In this document: in pieces, positions 28,230-36,432 of the stretch | How the letters are laid out: each line of letters opens with the position of its first letter | How positions within the stretch are numbered: position 1 is the stretch's first letter | Assembly: GCF_007680605.1 (NCBI RefSeq) | Contig: NZ_VEIO01000001.1 | Coordinates: 2,051,276-2,115,275 of the forward strand | Reading direction: 5' to 3' | DNA from: Paenibacillus xylanexedens | GTDB taxonomy: Bacteria; Bacillota; Bacilli; Paenibacillales; Paenibacillaceae | DNA: 64,000 nt | Notes under the pieces: generated by a model | What the model saw: only the letters and a program-made list of their open reading frames with translations | What the model was told of the DNA's origin: nothing | Database searches by the model: none | Position numbers and translations under genes: made by a program

Positions 28230-30296
28230 CTACAGTTTCTGGATTTGTTCATAATACATGCTCATCTGCACAAAACTCATGCCTACCAGGGGAATAACGA
28301 GGTACATGAAGATCAATGCATACATAGGTGTAAAACCAATTGCCCTTCCCCACCCTGCCTTGATATCAATAATTCTGCTATACTCCTGTTTGCGCTGTTC
28401 AAAATAAAAGGCCATCATGCTTTCTAAATCATCAAAAGCTTCACGAATGGATATTTTACCTAAAGCCAGCTGCAGTTTATCAATCAAACGTTGAAATTCA
28501 GGCAAACCCACCTCCTCTTTTAATTGTTCAAGTGCTTGTTCAGGGCCATGTTCGAAGTGCAACAAACACTTTTGTAGTGGCCTTTTAAAAATGACAGCGA
28601 ATCGATTAAGCCATTCTACGATTTCCTCGACAGACATCCGATCCATCTCTCGTAAAATCGAAATGACCGTCTGAAATTGATAGATTTCATGCTTCATATC
28701 CAACCTTCTCATTTTGCGCTGGAACAACATGAGCCAAACGGGCAAATTATAGCCCCCTATCCCTATGAGCAGCGCCAAAATAATCTCCCACCAGCGCACA
28801 TATTGGTTGTTATATGCTTCAATCTTGTCTATAATCCGCTGAATTGTTGCTGTCTGAGCATCATGATCAAGCTGGGCTGGTGCAAGCTGCAACAGCGCAT
28901 TCGAAATATCTGCGTATGTGGCTGCCCGCTTCATCTCAACATACGCCATAACTTTTCCATCCAGTGCCGTCTTCTCTCGGGCAACTTTCAAATCTGCCTC
29001 TGACATTGCACCAAACATGCGGTCATCCCTGATTGGATCGTGTAATATATGATTACGCTCGACTTGATGTAGCAAAAGAATCAAGCCCACTGTCAGAACC
29101 AGACCACTAGCGAATAGCAATAATCTGCGAATAGCTAACCATTCATATTTCAGCTCGGTACTGCTCTCTCTCATTAACCTGATCGTCTGATTGTAAGGAG
29201 TTGTTCCAGGCTTGGCTGCAAAAAGCATCGCCAGCCTCCGCAAAAAAAGTTGCTTATACAAAAAGCGATCCAGACTGGATTGTTTCTTCCCGGAGCGGTA
29301 GCGGGTTTCATCATATTGCTGAAGACGCTGTAATAGCAAGTAAGCAACAATGATGATAATGTATATGGATATTTTAGTGATAAAACCAAGTTTGCTACGA
29401 TAAAAATCATCCATCGTCGGGAAACTGACCCGAGCCCAACGCTCAATTGGCCCTGTAAACAGTACAGGTACAAGAGCGATCACGTTTAATCCTTGTAGCA
29501 GATAATCAAGCCTGTCACGCCTTAATATCTCCAGGTGTATCTCCTGAGTCAGATTACCTAAACCTTGCAGATAGATGGAGCCCTGCTCCTTGTCCTTATC
29601 TCCGAACTCCATCACCATATAAGATACACCGGCAAAACCTTTGAGAAAGCGGTTAGGTGCCACTTCATAATATCGTTCAAGTGCTTCATTGGGGTCGGGA
29701 GAAGTCAACGCTTCGTATATTAGCCTCACTTGCTCGGCGGCTTCTCCTGTACCTGCTTCGGACGCTTCATAGAGCGCTTCCTCAACCATGCCATGCTGAT
29801 GATACCGATGTCTTACATCGGCGAACAAATCTAGCATTTGCACCAGCAGTTTTTTCTCCATACGGCTCAGGCACATATCTAACACAAGACTGTTCAGCAC
29901 GATAGCACACAGCGTAGCCAGAAGAATAAAAGCGATACCTGGCTGTAACCAAAACAACACTGTACTAACACTTCCGTACCCGCCCATAATCATCAGAACA
30001 ACAGTCATCGTGACTCTGCGAAGCGCTGGTTCATCACTGGCATAACGATATGAGATTCTTTTTTGCACTTGCAAAATATACGTTGAAAGCAAGGGTATCT
30101 TCATCCCGACTTGATATGCCTGCAACAGGAAACTTCCCCAATCTCTATACTTCTTACCTTGAATATTCACGATTTTTCCCGCAGCGTACATCAAGGTTGA
30201 CTCTCTTTGCCTCAGCATACGAAGAATGATCAGCGTGATGACTAAACCAACTACACAAAAACTGATTACAAACAATAATAGCCATTTAATGCTCAT
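28230..30296 (-). CDS. Double-length TadB/TadC-like inner membrane platform protein
   Basis: A 688-residue membrane protein that looks like two T2SSF/TadB-type halves joined end to end. The first half has an N-terminal anchor, two hydrophobic helices around residues 105-150, a helical cytoplasmic domain (LVQMLDLFADVRHRYHQHG) and a helix near residue 310. The second half repeats this, with WWEIILALLIGIGGYNLPVW, a helical domain (EIYQFQTVISILREMDRMS) and a C-terminal helix (YALIFMYLVIPLVGMSF). TadB and TadC are normally separate proteins of about 300 residues. ATG at 30296 with GGGGTG upstream overlaps the CpaF-like gene by 11 bases. Confidence 0.8.
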   Translation of the reverse strand: MSIKWLLLFVISFCVVGLVITLIILRMLRQRESTLMYAAGKIVNIQGKKYRDWGSFLLQAYQVGMKIPLLSTYILQVQKRISYRYASDEPALRRVTMTVVLMIMGGYGSVSTVLFWLQPGIAFILLATLCAIVLNSLVLDMCLSRMEKKLLVQMLDLFADVRHRYHQHGMVEEALYEASEAGTGEAAEQVRLIYEALTSPDPNEALERYYEVAPNRFLKGFAGVSYMVMEFGDKDKEQGSIYLQGLGNLTQEIHLEILRRDRLDYLLQGLNVIALVPVLFTGPIERWARVSFPTMDDFYRSKLGFITKISIYIIIIVAYLLLQRLQQYDETRYRSGKKQSSLDRFLYKQLFLRRLAMLFAAKPGTTPYNQTIRLMRESSTELKYEWLAIRRLLLFASGLVLTVGLILLLHQVERNHILHDPIRDDRMFGAMSEADLKVAREKTALDGKVMAYVEMKRAATYADISNALLQLAPAQLDHDAQTATIQRIIDKIEAYNNQYVRWWEIILALLIGIGGYNLPVWLMLFQRKMRRLDMKHEIYQFQTVISILREMDRMSVEEIVEWLNRFAVIFKRPLQKCLLHFEHGPEQALEQLKEEVGLPEFQRLIDKLQLALGKISIREAFDDLESMMAFYFEQRKQEYSRIIDIKAGWGRAIGFTPMYALIFMYLVIPLVGMSFVQMSMYYEQIQKL

Positions 30297-32112
30297 AGGT
30301 TTCACCCCAGTGTTGTCCAATAAACCGCCCAAAATTCTCGGCATCTGGTAGCGTCATCTGCTCCTGCATATCTACGATGCTAGAAGCCGAGATCGGAGCA
30401 GTAGCCACATATTTTCCTTGGCGATACTCTACGACATTTTTAAATGTGAACCCGGTCCTTTCTTCCATACTTTCCGCTTCAAGGGAATGGGGAATACATT
30501 CCGTAATCCGCTCAATATATCTGCGGCCCTCTGCGTCTTTTTTCATATGAACATCAAAGTTAATGACGCTGACAACCTGTTCTTCGGCAATATGTTCATG
30601 CTGAAACATGCCTGTTTTAAGTAATGAATTCCGGAGTGAAAACACCAGATCACGGAATGTCTTGGCGTGATGCGTAAACAGGGTAAACAAACTCGCCACC
30701 TGTGACATCTGAATCATCCAGGCAGCCACCTCATCACTCGCAACCTCACCAAGAATGTTTACTGTACCATCTGTTTTTTTCTGTAAATCCAGTCCTTGCT
30801 GACCCGATATATGTTCCGTTTCCCGAAAACTCAGAATGTTACGGCGACTGTATATCCGTCTTAATTGCAACTCAAATGCCATCTCCTGTACACGCAAAGT
30901 ATAGGAAGCATAGATATGTTTTACCATCGCCATCAGCAATGTTGTTTTACCGGAGCCCTGTGCACCGGTTACTGCCGTGATCCGGCTACCTTTCATCAAA
31001 TATTGCAATAGCTCTATTGGTAATTGTGCGTTGTTACCTGTAATCAACTGTTCTAGGGAGGCGTTGGGAATATCAAACTTCCGAACAAAGAATGCCCAGG
31101 ATTCCGCAAAAGGAGGACGCACAACGACAACACGCGAGCCGTCTTTCATCTCATTCACTTTATAACCACTTGCTTCCGATAATTGACCAGGATAATTGTA
31201 TTTATATATGTTCTGACACACTCGTTTCAACTCCCGGATACTGCCAAAGCTTAAAAAAGACAAATGAATAGACTTCCCTTTATAAAAAATCCATACACTC
31301 TCCATCCCGCTTAGCGGTTCCTCGTTATGCTCATCCTCAAAAGCATGTTCCAAAAGATCATTCCATGAAGCGGGTACATAATTTCCCGTATGTGGCAGTG
31401 TTTCAAGAGCACCGCTTACCCCTCCGCTGACACCATCGATCCGCTGATCCCTGATTTCATCCACTACCGAGAATCCTTTATATTGTTGATAGATACGCTG
31501 CACGATAATTTCTACCTTTTCTCTGAATCCCAATTCCCGGTATTCACAATCAAAAACATGCTGGATATCCTGATCGGAAATATAGTAACTTCCGCCATCT
31601 TCCGAGCCTTCTTCCAGCCTTAGTTTACCTAAATCATAGGTATCAATCATTCTGGAAAGAGCATCTACCCCAAATTGCTCACGGTATAAATAAAAGATGA
31701 TCTCAAAGCGATCTTGCACGCTTAACCGTTCGGGTTCAGCAAACATCATCACTTCGTCGACGTTGGATTTATTCAAACCAATACTTCGTGTCAACAAGTC
31801 ACTAATCAGGTTTTTGACATACGTCTTGTCACTGATGCTTCCTGATACACAGTTTTTGAGCGCTTTTCTCATCTCAGCACGTTGATTGATTCTACGGCGA
31901 TACTCTTCTTCATGTAAACCAGCATCGGCAAGCTGACTATGGCTTATTTCATGCAATGAATTTTTCACTTGTTCAATCAATGTCTCAATCGTAAAGGACT
32001 CCTGCTCAGGTATACGTTCATTTTTTTCCCGCATATAGGCTCGATACTTGAAGCATACATACCATATACTTGTAATTAGAATCATTGTGATGAAAATCGC
32101 ATTCCAGACCAC
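30286..32112 (-). CDS. CpaF/TadA-type secretion ATPase with N-terminal membrane segment
   Basis: A 608-residue hexameric secretion NTPase. The P-loop is GAQGSGKTT at residues 383-391, and the Asp/Walker B-like region is VNILGEVASDE. THHAKTFRD corresponds to the His box. An N-terminal hydrophobic segment (residues 4-20) is unusual, because CpaF ATPases are generally soluble. The ATPase is expected to power the assembly machine through the platform protein encoded next. The GTG start has GGGGAG 13 bases upstream. The 3' end overlaps the platform gene. Confidence 0.85.
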   Translation of the reverse strand: MVWNAIFITMILITSIWYVCFKYRAYMREKNERIPEQESFTIETLIEQVKNSLHEISHSQLADAGLHEEEYRRRINQRAEMRKALKNCVSGSISDKTYVKNLISDLLTRSIGLNKSNVDEVMMFAEPERLSVQDRFEIIFYLYREQFGVDALSRMIDTYDLGKLRLEEGSEDGGSYYISDQDIQHVFDCEYRELGFREKVEIIVQRIYQQYKGFSVVDEIRDQRIDGVSGGVSGALETLPHTGNYVPASWNDLLEHAFEDEHNEEPLSGMESVWIFYKGKSIHLSFLSFGSIRELKRVCQNIYKYNYPGQLSEASGYKVNEMKDGSRVVVVRPPFAESWAFFVRKFDIPNASLEQLITGNNAQLPIELLQYLMKGSRITAVTGAQGSGKTTLLMAMVKHIYASYTLRVQEMAFELQLRRIYSRRNILSFRETEHISGQQGLDLQKKTDGTVNILGEVASDEVAAWMIQMSQVASLFTLFTHHAKTFRDLVFSLRNSLLKTGMFQHEHIAEEQVVSVINFDVHMKKDAEGRRYIERITECIPHSLEAESMEERTGFTFKNVVEYRQGKYVATAPISASSIVDMQEQMTLPDAENFGRFIGQHWGETYEH

Positions 32113-32119
32113 TAGAGAT

Positions 32120-32950
32120 TCAGGCTCCCCTTTCCAGCCTCTTCAGCACAGTACGCTTCCCCGTACCATCCATAATCAGGCGAGCGAGTTCAGCCATACC
32201 TGAAGCAAAACTCCCTTTTTGAACTTGTTTTTTCTCAGTCAGACTCTCAAGTTGCAAGTATCTGGCGACATCTCTTCGGTTGATGGCATCCAGATACCCG
32301 GTCGTATACGGGACTGCCGAAAGACTTCCCTTGTATCTGAAACCACGCTTTATATTGGAGAGTGTAGCACGAGAATGCGAATCATATTTATTGATAAGTA
32401 CATGTAGCTTCCGTTCCGTTATTTGTTCAGGCAGGATCTCTTCGAAAAAGTGTTCCAGATTCCTCATATTCTGATTCAGAACAACGACAACATAATCTGC
32501 CTGCTGCACGATAAGCGGTGAATCATCATTAGATTGCCCTGCATCCAGAAGCACAAGATCATAACATTGATTAGCAGTCTCCAGCAGTTTTTTTAACAAC
32601 TCCCCTTTTTCACTCACAGAGCGCTCATTTCTATACACGCTCCCAGTCAGTAGATCAAGCCGATCTTTCAACAGCGGTTTGGTGTAATCCTTCAAATTGT
32701 GCTTGTTAAGGCTACCACTAATAAACAGCCGTTCGACAGCATCCCAACCATTTTCTTCGAAAGAATACGAGACATCGACTGAACTCTTCTCATCCCGAAA
32801 TATGCCTGATTCCACACCATAATTTGCCGGACCTGTGTTAACAAGCAATACTCTGGCTCTATATTTTAATGCTGTTGCATATGCACCCATTAATGCACTT
32901 GAGGAACATCCCGTTTCCGCAAATGGACTCCAAAAAGCAATCGTACTCAT
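32120..32950 (-). CDS. CpaE/TadZ-like ParA-family protein with degenerate P-loop
   Basis: A 276-residue protein with a MinD/ParA fold. The position of the deviant Walker A motif (KGGxGKT) reads SPFAETGCSSSALMG, which lacks both lysines. The Walker B-like YDLVLLDAG and the switch region NKYDSH are recognisable. Such TadZ-like proteins position Tad machines at the cell pole. Without the lysines, ATP hydrolysis is unlikely, so a scaffold role is inferred. ATG at 32950 follows GGGGAGG at 8 bases and overlaps the preceding stop codon. Confidence 0.75.
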   Translation of the reverse strand: MSTIAFWSPFAETGCSSSALMGAYATALKYRARVLLVNTGPANYGVESGIFRDEKSSVDVSYSFEENGWDAVERLFISGSLNKHNLKDYTKPLLKDRLDLLTGSVYRNERSVSEKGELLKKLLETANQCYDLVLLDAGQSNDDSPLIVQQADYVVVVLNQNMRNLEHFFEEILPEQITERKLHVLINKYDSHSRATLSNIKRGFRYKGSLSAVPYTTGYLDAINRRDVARYLQLESLTEKKQVQKGSFASGMAELARLIMDGTGKRTVLKRLERGA

Positions 32951-33660
32951 GCCCTCATCCTCCCCGCTTCTTTGATCGCACGACGGCTCCGAACACTCTC
33001 CCACCCGGTCAGTTGTTCCACAACACGACATAAGGATTTTTTGTAATTTCTGGACAGTGGGCCAAGATGCACACGGTGATAATGTTCATTTTCAAGCCTA
33101 ACCGCAGTGCTAAGCTCATCCCACGGGAGGATGAGGGACTCCCCGGTCCACCGAAAAGGACCACCCTCAAGATAGGCCCAAAGATAATGGGCTTCAAGTT
33201 TACAATCCACGCCATTAATCAGCATTCGTTGAAAAGCCAGCTCTTCAGGAAGCTCCTGCTCGTTGAATAACTGTTCTAACCAACCTTTACCCCGTTCCAG
33301 ATTATATCGTTCATAATCGCTCACCCAGACGCGAACTTCTGCGGTATGCCATAAATGACGTGAAGCAAAGTGCAAGGTCTCGATGTCATATAACACATAG
33401 TCATAATTATCAAGACTCTCACCGTTAATCTGCAGATGCTGCTCTACCGCCATTGAAGTAACAAAATGACACGCAATATCAAATCCCTCGAATTCCACAA
33501 CTCGTAAGGATTGCTGATGATCTCCAACACTGTATCCATATTTTTGTTGCAACGTACCGTCCACCAAGAGAACCCGCTTACCTGTTGAAGCCAGTATTTT
33601 ACTCAGATATAACATCAGATCATTTTTCTCACATAAACCTGCAAAAATCCAAATGTGCAC
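32947..33660 (-). CDS. Second ParA-like protein with degenerate P-loop
   Basis: A 237-residue protein with a fold pattern like the N-terminus of MinD/ParA: HIWIFAGLCEKNDLMLYLSKILASTGKRVLLVDG. The P-loop position (GLCEKNDLM) does not match Walker A. NYDYVLYDIE follows as a Walker B remnant. Similarity to known families is weak and the call rests on order and pattern. The start is GTG with GAGGGG upstream. It overlaps the next gene by 4 bases. Confidence 0.65.
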   Translation of the reverse strand: MHIWIFAGLCEKNDLMLYLSKILASTGKRVLLVDGTLQQKYGYSVGDHQQSLRVVEFEGFDIACHFVTSMAVEQHLQINGESLDNYDYVLYDIETLHFASRHLWHTAEVRVWVSDYERYNLERGKGWLEQLFNEQELPEELAFQRMLINGVDCKLEAHYLWAYLEGGPFRWTGESLILPWDELSTAVRLENEHYHRVHLGPLSRNYKKSLCRVVEQLTGWESVRSRRAIKEAGRMRA

Positions 33661-33719
33661 TGATCAGCGCCCCTCAATCTCATTTTAATGTTGTTATAAG
33701 AATCAATGATCTAATCGAT

Positions 33720-34742
33720 TTACTCGTTTCCCGTCAGCAATTGCTGTTGGTCGTTCAGAGTTGAAGATTCGATAGCGTCTGATTCCTCTCCCGTATAATC
33801 TGTTTCCCTATTGCCTGATCCGTCGTTCCAAATCGTTCCGTTAGCTCCAGATGAATCTTGAACTTTTGGCCTTTTATTATACGTAACAGAAGATTGTGCC
33901 ACATCTTGTTCGACACCATTAGATGGAGCTGACATGGAGGCAGCTAGAGAACTTTCGAGTGAACTTCGAACTTGTCTCGACAATTCCTGCTCGGCATGAC
34001 GCACAATGTTGGGATCACTCTCCAGTAGCTTTAACACTTCGGAATTGGCTGGATATGTCGGAATAGCTGCAGTCTGGAATTGTGGTTCTACATAGGTTAG
34101 AGCGTAGATTGAAGCTTTATGTAAATAGGCATCCACGATTGCACTGGATAACGACAAAATTTCTTCTTCTGTCATCGTAATCCATAGTGTTGCTGCGTTT
34201 AACCGTTCCACCTTTTTCTTGGACAAGAGAATGTAGTCTTGACCTGTAGGAAACTGAATACGTACGTCGACCATGTCTCCTTTGGCAAGCGAAGATGGTA
34301 GCAATACCACTTGCAACTCTCGATTTCTTAAATCAGGCGACGCAGGTGTTCCTTCATACACCATCTCCGTTGTAATCGCCGTTCCTTTTTTTAGCTCAAT
34401 TTTAGCTGACTGCCCTTCCAGCTTCTTCGAACTAGACCATAGATTGCGTGGAGCCTGAGCGTCCGGTATCGCAATCAGTTTCAGATCCTCTGGTGAGATA
34501 AGTTCTCCCGCTTCGATATCCCTGATGGTTACCCACCCTTGGGCACCAGAATTCCACTGCTGCAACAATTTCGCTTCTTTCTCCTCATACGCTGACAGAT
34601 AACGGGCCTCCATTGCTGACCTGACATCCTCTTTTGTGCTCATCTGATATACAACGTAACCTCCAAACATCATACCAACAGCTCCTGCTCCAATCAGTCC
34701 TGCATAAATCAGTTGACGACTTTGTTTTCTTAATTTGGACAA
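33720..34742 (-). CDS. CpaB/RcpC-like SAF-domain protein
   Basis: A 340-residue single-span protein. After an N-terminal anchor (LIYAGLIGAGAVGMMFGGYVVY) and a short coiled region comes a SAF domain with GWVTIRDIEAGELISPEDLKLI and LKKGTAITTEMV, as in CpaB of Tad/Flp pilus loci. The C-terminal third is Ser/Asn/Gln/Glu-rich and probably disordered. CpaB is thought to line or stabilise the path through the envelope. TTG start with AAAGGAG 8 bases upstream. It follows the kinase gene by 16 bases. Confidence 0.8.
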   Translation of the reverse strand: MSKLRKQSRQLIYAGLIGAGAVGMMFGGYVVYQMSTKEDVRSAMEARYLSAYEEKEAKLLQQWNSGAQGWVTIRDIEAGELISPEDLKLIAIPDAQAPRNLWSSSKKLEGQSAKIELKKGTAITTEMVYEGTPASPDLRNRELQVVLLPSSLAKGDMVDVRIQFPTGQDYILLSKKKVERLNAATLWITMTEEEILSLSSAIVDAYLHKASIYALTYVEPQFQTAAIPTYPANSEVLKLLESDPNIVRHAEQELSRQVRSSLESSLAASMSAPSNGVEQDVAQSSVTYNKRPKVQDSSGANGTIWNDGSGNRETDYTGEESDAIESSTLNDQQQLLTGNE

Positions 34743-34758
34743 AAGAGGCTCTCCTTTC

Positions 34759-36246
34759 CTAATCTCCTCTACTCATGTACTTTTTAAGTGAAAAAAATGA
34801 ACGTTTTGAGGTCTGCCTTACCATTAAGTGCCCTAGAATTTGTGAGAATACCTTATCCATATGAACATCCTTGTCAAATGGGTCCAGCTGCAGTGGTAAT
34901 CCGTATACGTGGGATGTATCCAGTGTTCTACGTACACGCTCCACTGCGTCTGTTGCGGCGAGCGGAAGGCAGTAGATCCATTTCTCCCGGGGAAAGCGAT
35001 AATGTGTGCGTACAAAAGCTCCAATCTCTGCTTGTTTCCATTCAGCACCAGAACCAATAATGATAGGCAGATCTGCACGCAAAAACTCCTCTAGTCGATT
35101 CTGATCCTGTCCGCTTCCTAGATCCATCACAATAAATTGATAACTACCGCCCAGCAGGGATAAAATATCGGCCCGGCCAGACTGCTTCCAATAATGCACG
35201 CCATCCACCGCAAACTGCCTGCTTGACGCTACAGGTTTACCACCTAGCGCAATGTGCTGGATACGTGTAAATGATTGAGAGCGAGGTGACATTTCGATCA
35301 CCGCGACCTTAAAGTTCTTCCTCTCCAGATAATGACTGATCGCTATCGCTGTATGAGTAACACCAGCACCAGCGGAAACCCCCGTAAGAGCAATCACTCT
35401 CGTGCCCCCACCAATCGTTAGCTGTTGATCTGCAGGCGAGGACATCATTCCCGGTATTCGAAGTAGCTCCTTTCTTACCTCATTCGCCGTTTGAAACCGT
35501 TCATTCACATCATATCGCAGCAACCGCCTAACAACAGGGATATATGTTCGCGGGATATCGCTTCGTATAGAACTTTCCACGCCTTGAATCCATTCTGTGT
35601 ATGCCCCACTCGTCATCAGGTACAGCATCAGGGCTCCAAGACCATATAGATCTGAACGGGCATCTGACTGCCCGGAGCCGTATTGTTCTGGTGCCGCAAA
35701 TCCCGCAGTCCCGAGTTTTACCGTATCTTCAGCATGATTCGTTTTATAACTGCGGGCAATACCAAAATCAATCAAGCGCACTTCATGCTCTGGTGTAATC
35801 ATAATGTTGGACGGCTTCAGGTCCCGGTAAATAACAGGAGGATCCAATTTATGCAAATAACTTAGAACATCCAGTAATTGAAGCACAAATTCCATCAACT
35901 GCTCCACCGGAATTTTACCCCGGCACTGTTTGAAGTAGTCACTCAGCGTTAACCCTTCAATATATTCCATGACAAGGTACGTATAACCGTCATCGTCAGG
36001 AGCAAAAAAATCAACAATCTGCGGAAGTCTCGGATGGCGCAATGATGTCAACAGAGCCGCTTCTCTCTCCATACTGCCTTCATAGGGCATCTTCGTGACA
36101 CTTTCCTTCACAGCCCAGATCTTCCCTGGCAGCTTCAAATCCTCTGCCTCATACACATGGCTCATTCCTCCTGAACCAAGAATCGATAGGATACGATATC
36201 TGCCTCCCAGCAGGCTCCCGCGTTCTAGCCTCGCCGGATGTCTCAT
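34759..36246 (-). CDS. Hanks-type Ser/Thr kinase fused to a ParA/MinD-like domain
   Basis: A 495-residue fusion. Residues 14-265 are a kinase: glycine loop GSGGMSHVYEA, K47 in AVKE, YRDLKPSN (D142), DFG at 160-162 and the P+1 loop GTAGFAAPEQY. All catalytic residues are present, with Y instead of H in HRD. Residues 280-480 resemble a ParA/MinD domain beginning RVIALTGVSAGAGVTHTA; the Walker A lysine is missing. There is no PASTA domain or membrane segment, unlike PrkC. It is the first gene of the Tad-like operon, so it probably controls assembly or activity of the machine; this is inference. ATG at 36246 follows AAGGAGGT. Confidence 0.85.
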   Translation of the reverse strand: MRHPARLERGSLLGGRYRILSILGSGGMSHVYEAEDLKLPGKIWAVKESVTKMPYEGSMEREAALLTSLRHPRLPQIVDFFAPDDDGYTYLVMEYIEGLTLSDYFKQCRGKIPVEQLMEFVLQLLDVLSYLHKLDPPVIYRDLKPSNIMITPEHEVRLIDFGIARSYKTNHAEDTVKLGTAGFAAPEQYGSGQSDARSDLYGLGALMLYLMTSGAYTEWIQGVESSIRSDIPRTYIPVVRRLLRYDVNERFQTANEVRKELLRIPGMMSSPADQQLTIGGGTRVIALTGVSAGAGVTHTAIAISHYLERKNFKVAVIEMSPRSQSFTRIQHIALGGKPVASSRQFAVDGVHYWKQSGRADILSLLGGSYQFIVMDLGSGQDQNRLEEFLRADLPIIIGSGAEWKQAEIGAFVRTHYRFPREKWIYCLPLAATDAVERVRRTLDTSHVYGLPLQLDPFDKDVHMDKVFSQILGHLMVRQTSKRSFFSLKKYMSRGD

Positions 36247-36271
36247 AGGTATACCTCCTTCCAAACAACAT

Positions 36272-36342
36272 AAAAAGGGAAAGCTTCACCGATAATGAGC
36301 ACACTGGACTTCCAGTCATGTTCACTTCGGGATGCTTTCCCT
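36272..36342 (-). promoter_or_regulatory. Long hairpin in the leader of the Tad-like operon
   Basis: On the minus strand AGGGAAAGC (36334-36342) pairs with GCTTTCCCT (36276-36284), enclosing a second short helix and a perfect ACTGGA/TCCAGT helix (36303-36316). TTTTT follows. It lies between the predicted promoter (36377-36406) and the start codon at 36246. It may act as a terminator of the upstream methyltransferase gene, as an attenuator of the Tad-like operon, or both. Confidence 0.6.
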
Positions 36343-36376
36343 CAAATTTATTGTCGTTATGGTTAATATTGGTATC

Positions 36377-36406
36377 ATTATAGTACACATAATCAACCGT
36401 TGTAAA
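36377..36406 (-). promoter_or_regulatory. Promoter of the Tad-like operon
   Basis: On the minus strand TTTACA (36401-36406) and TATAAT (36377-36382) are 18 bases apart. The predicted leader is about 120 bases and holds the long hairpin. Confidence 0.65.
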
Positions 36407-36432
36407 GCAGAATATTTTACAAGTTTAATGAC

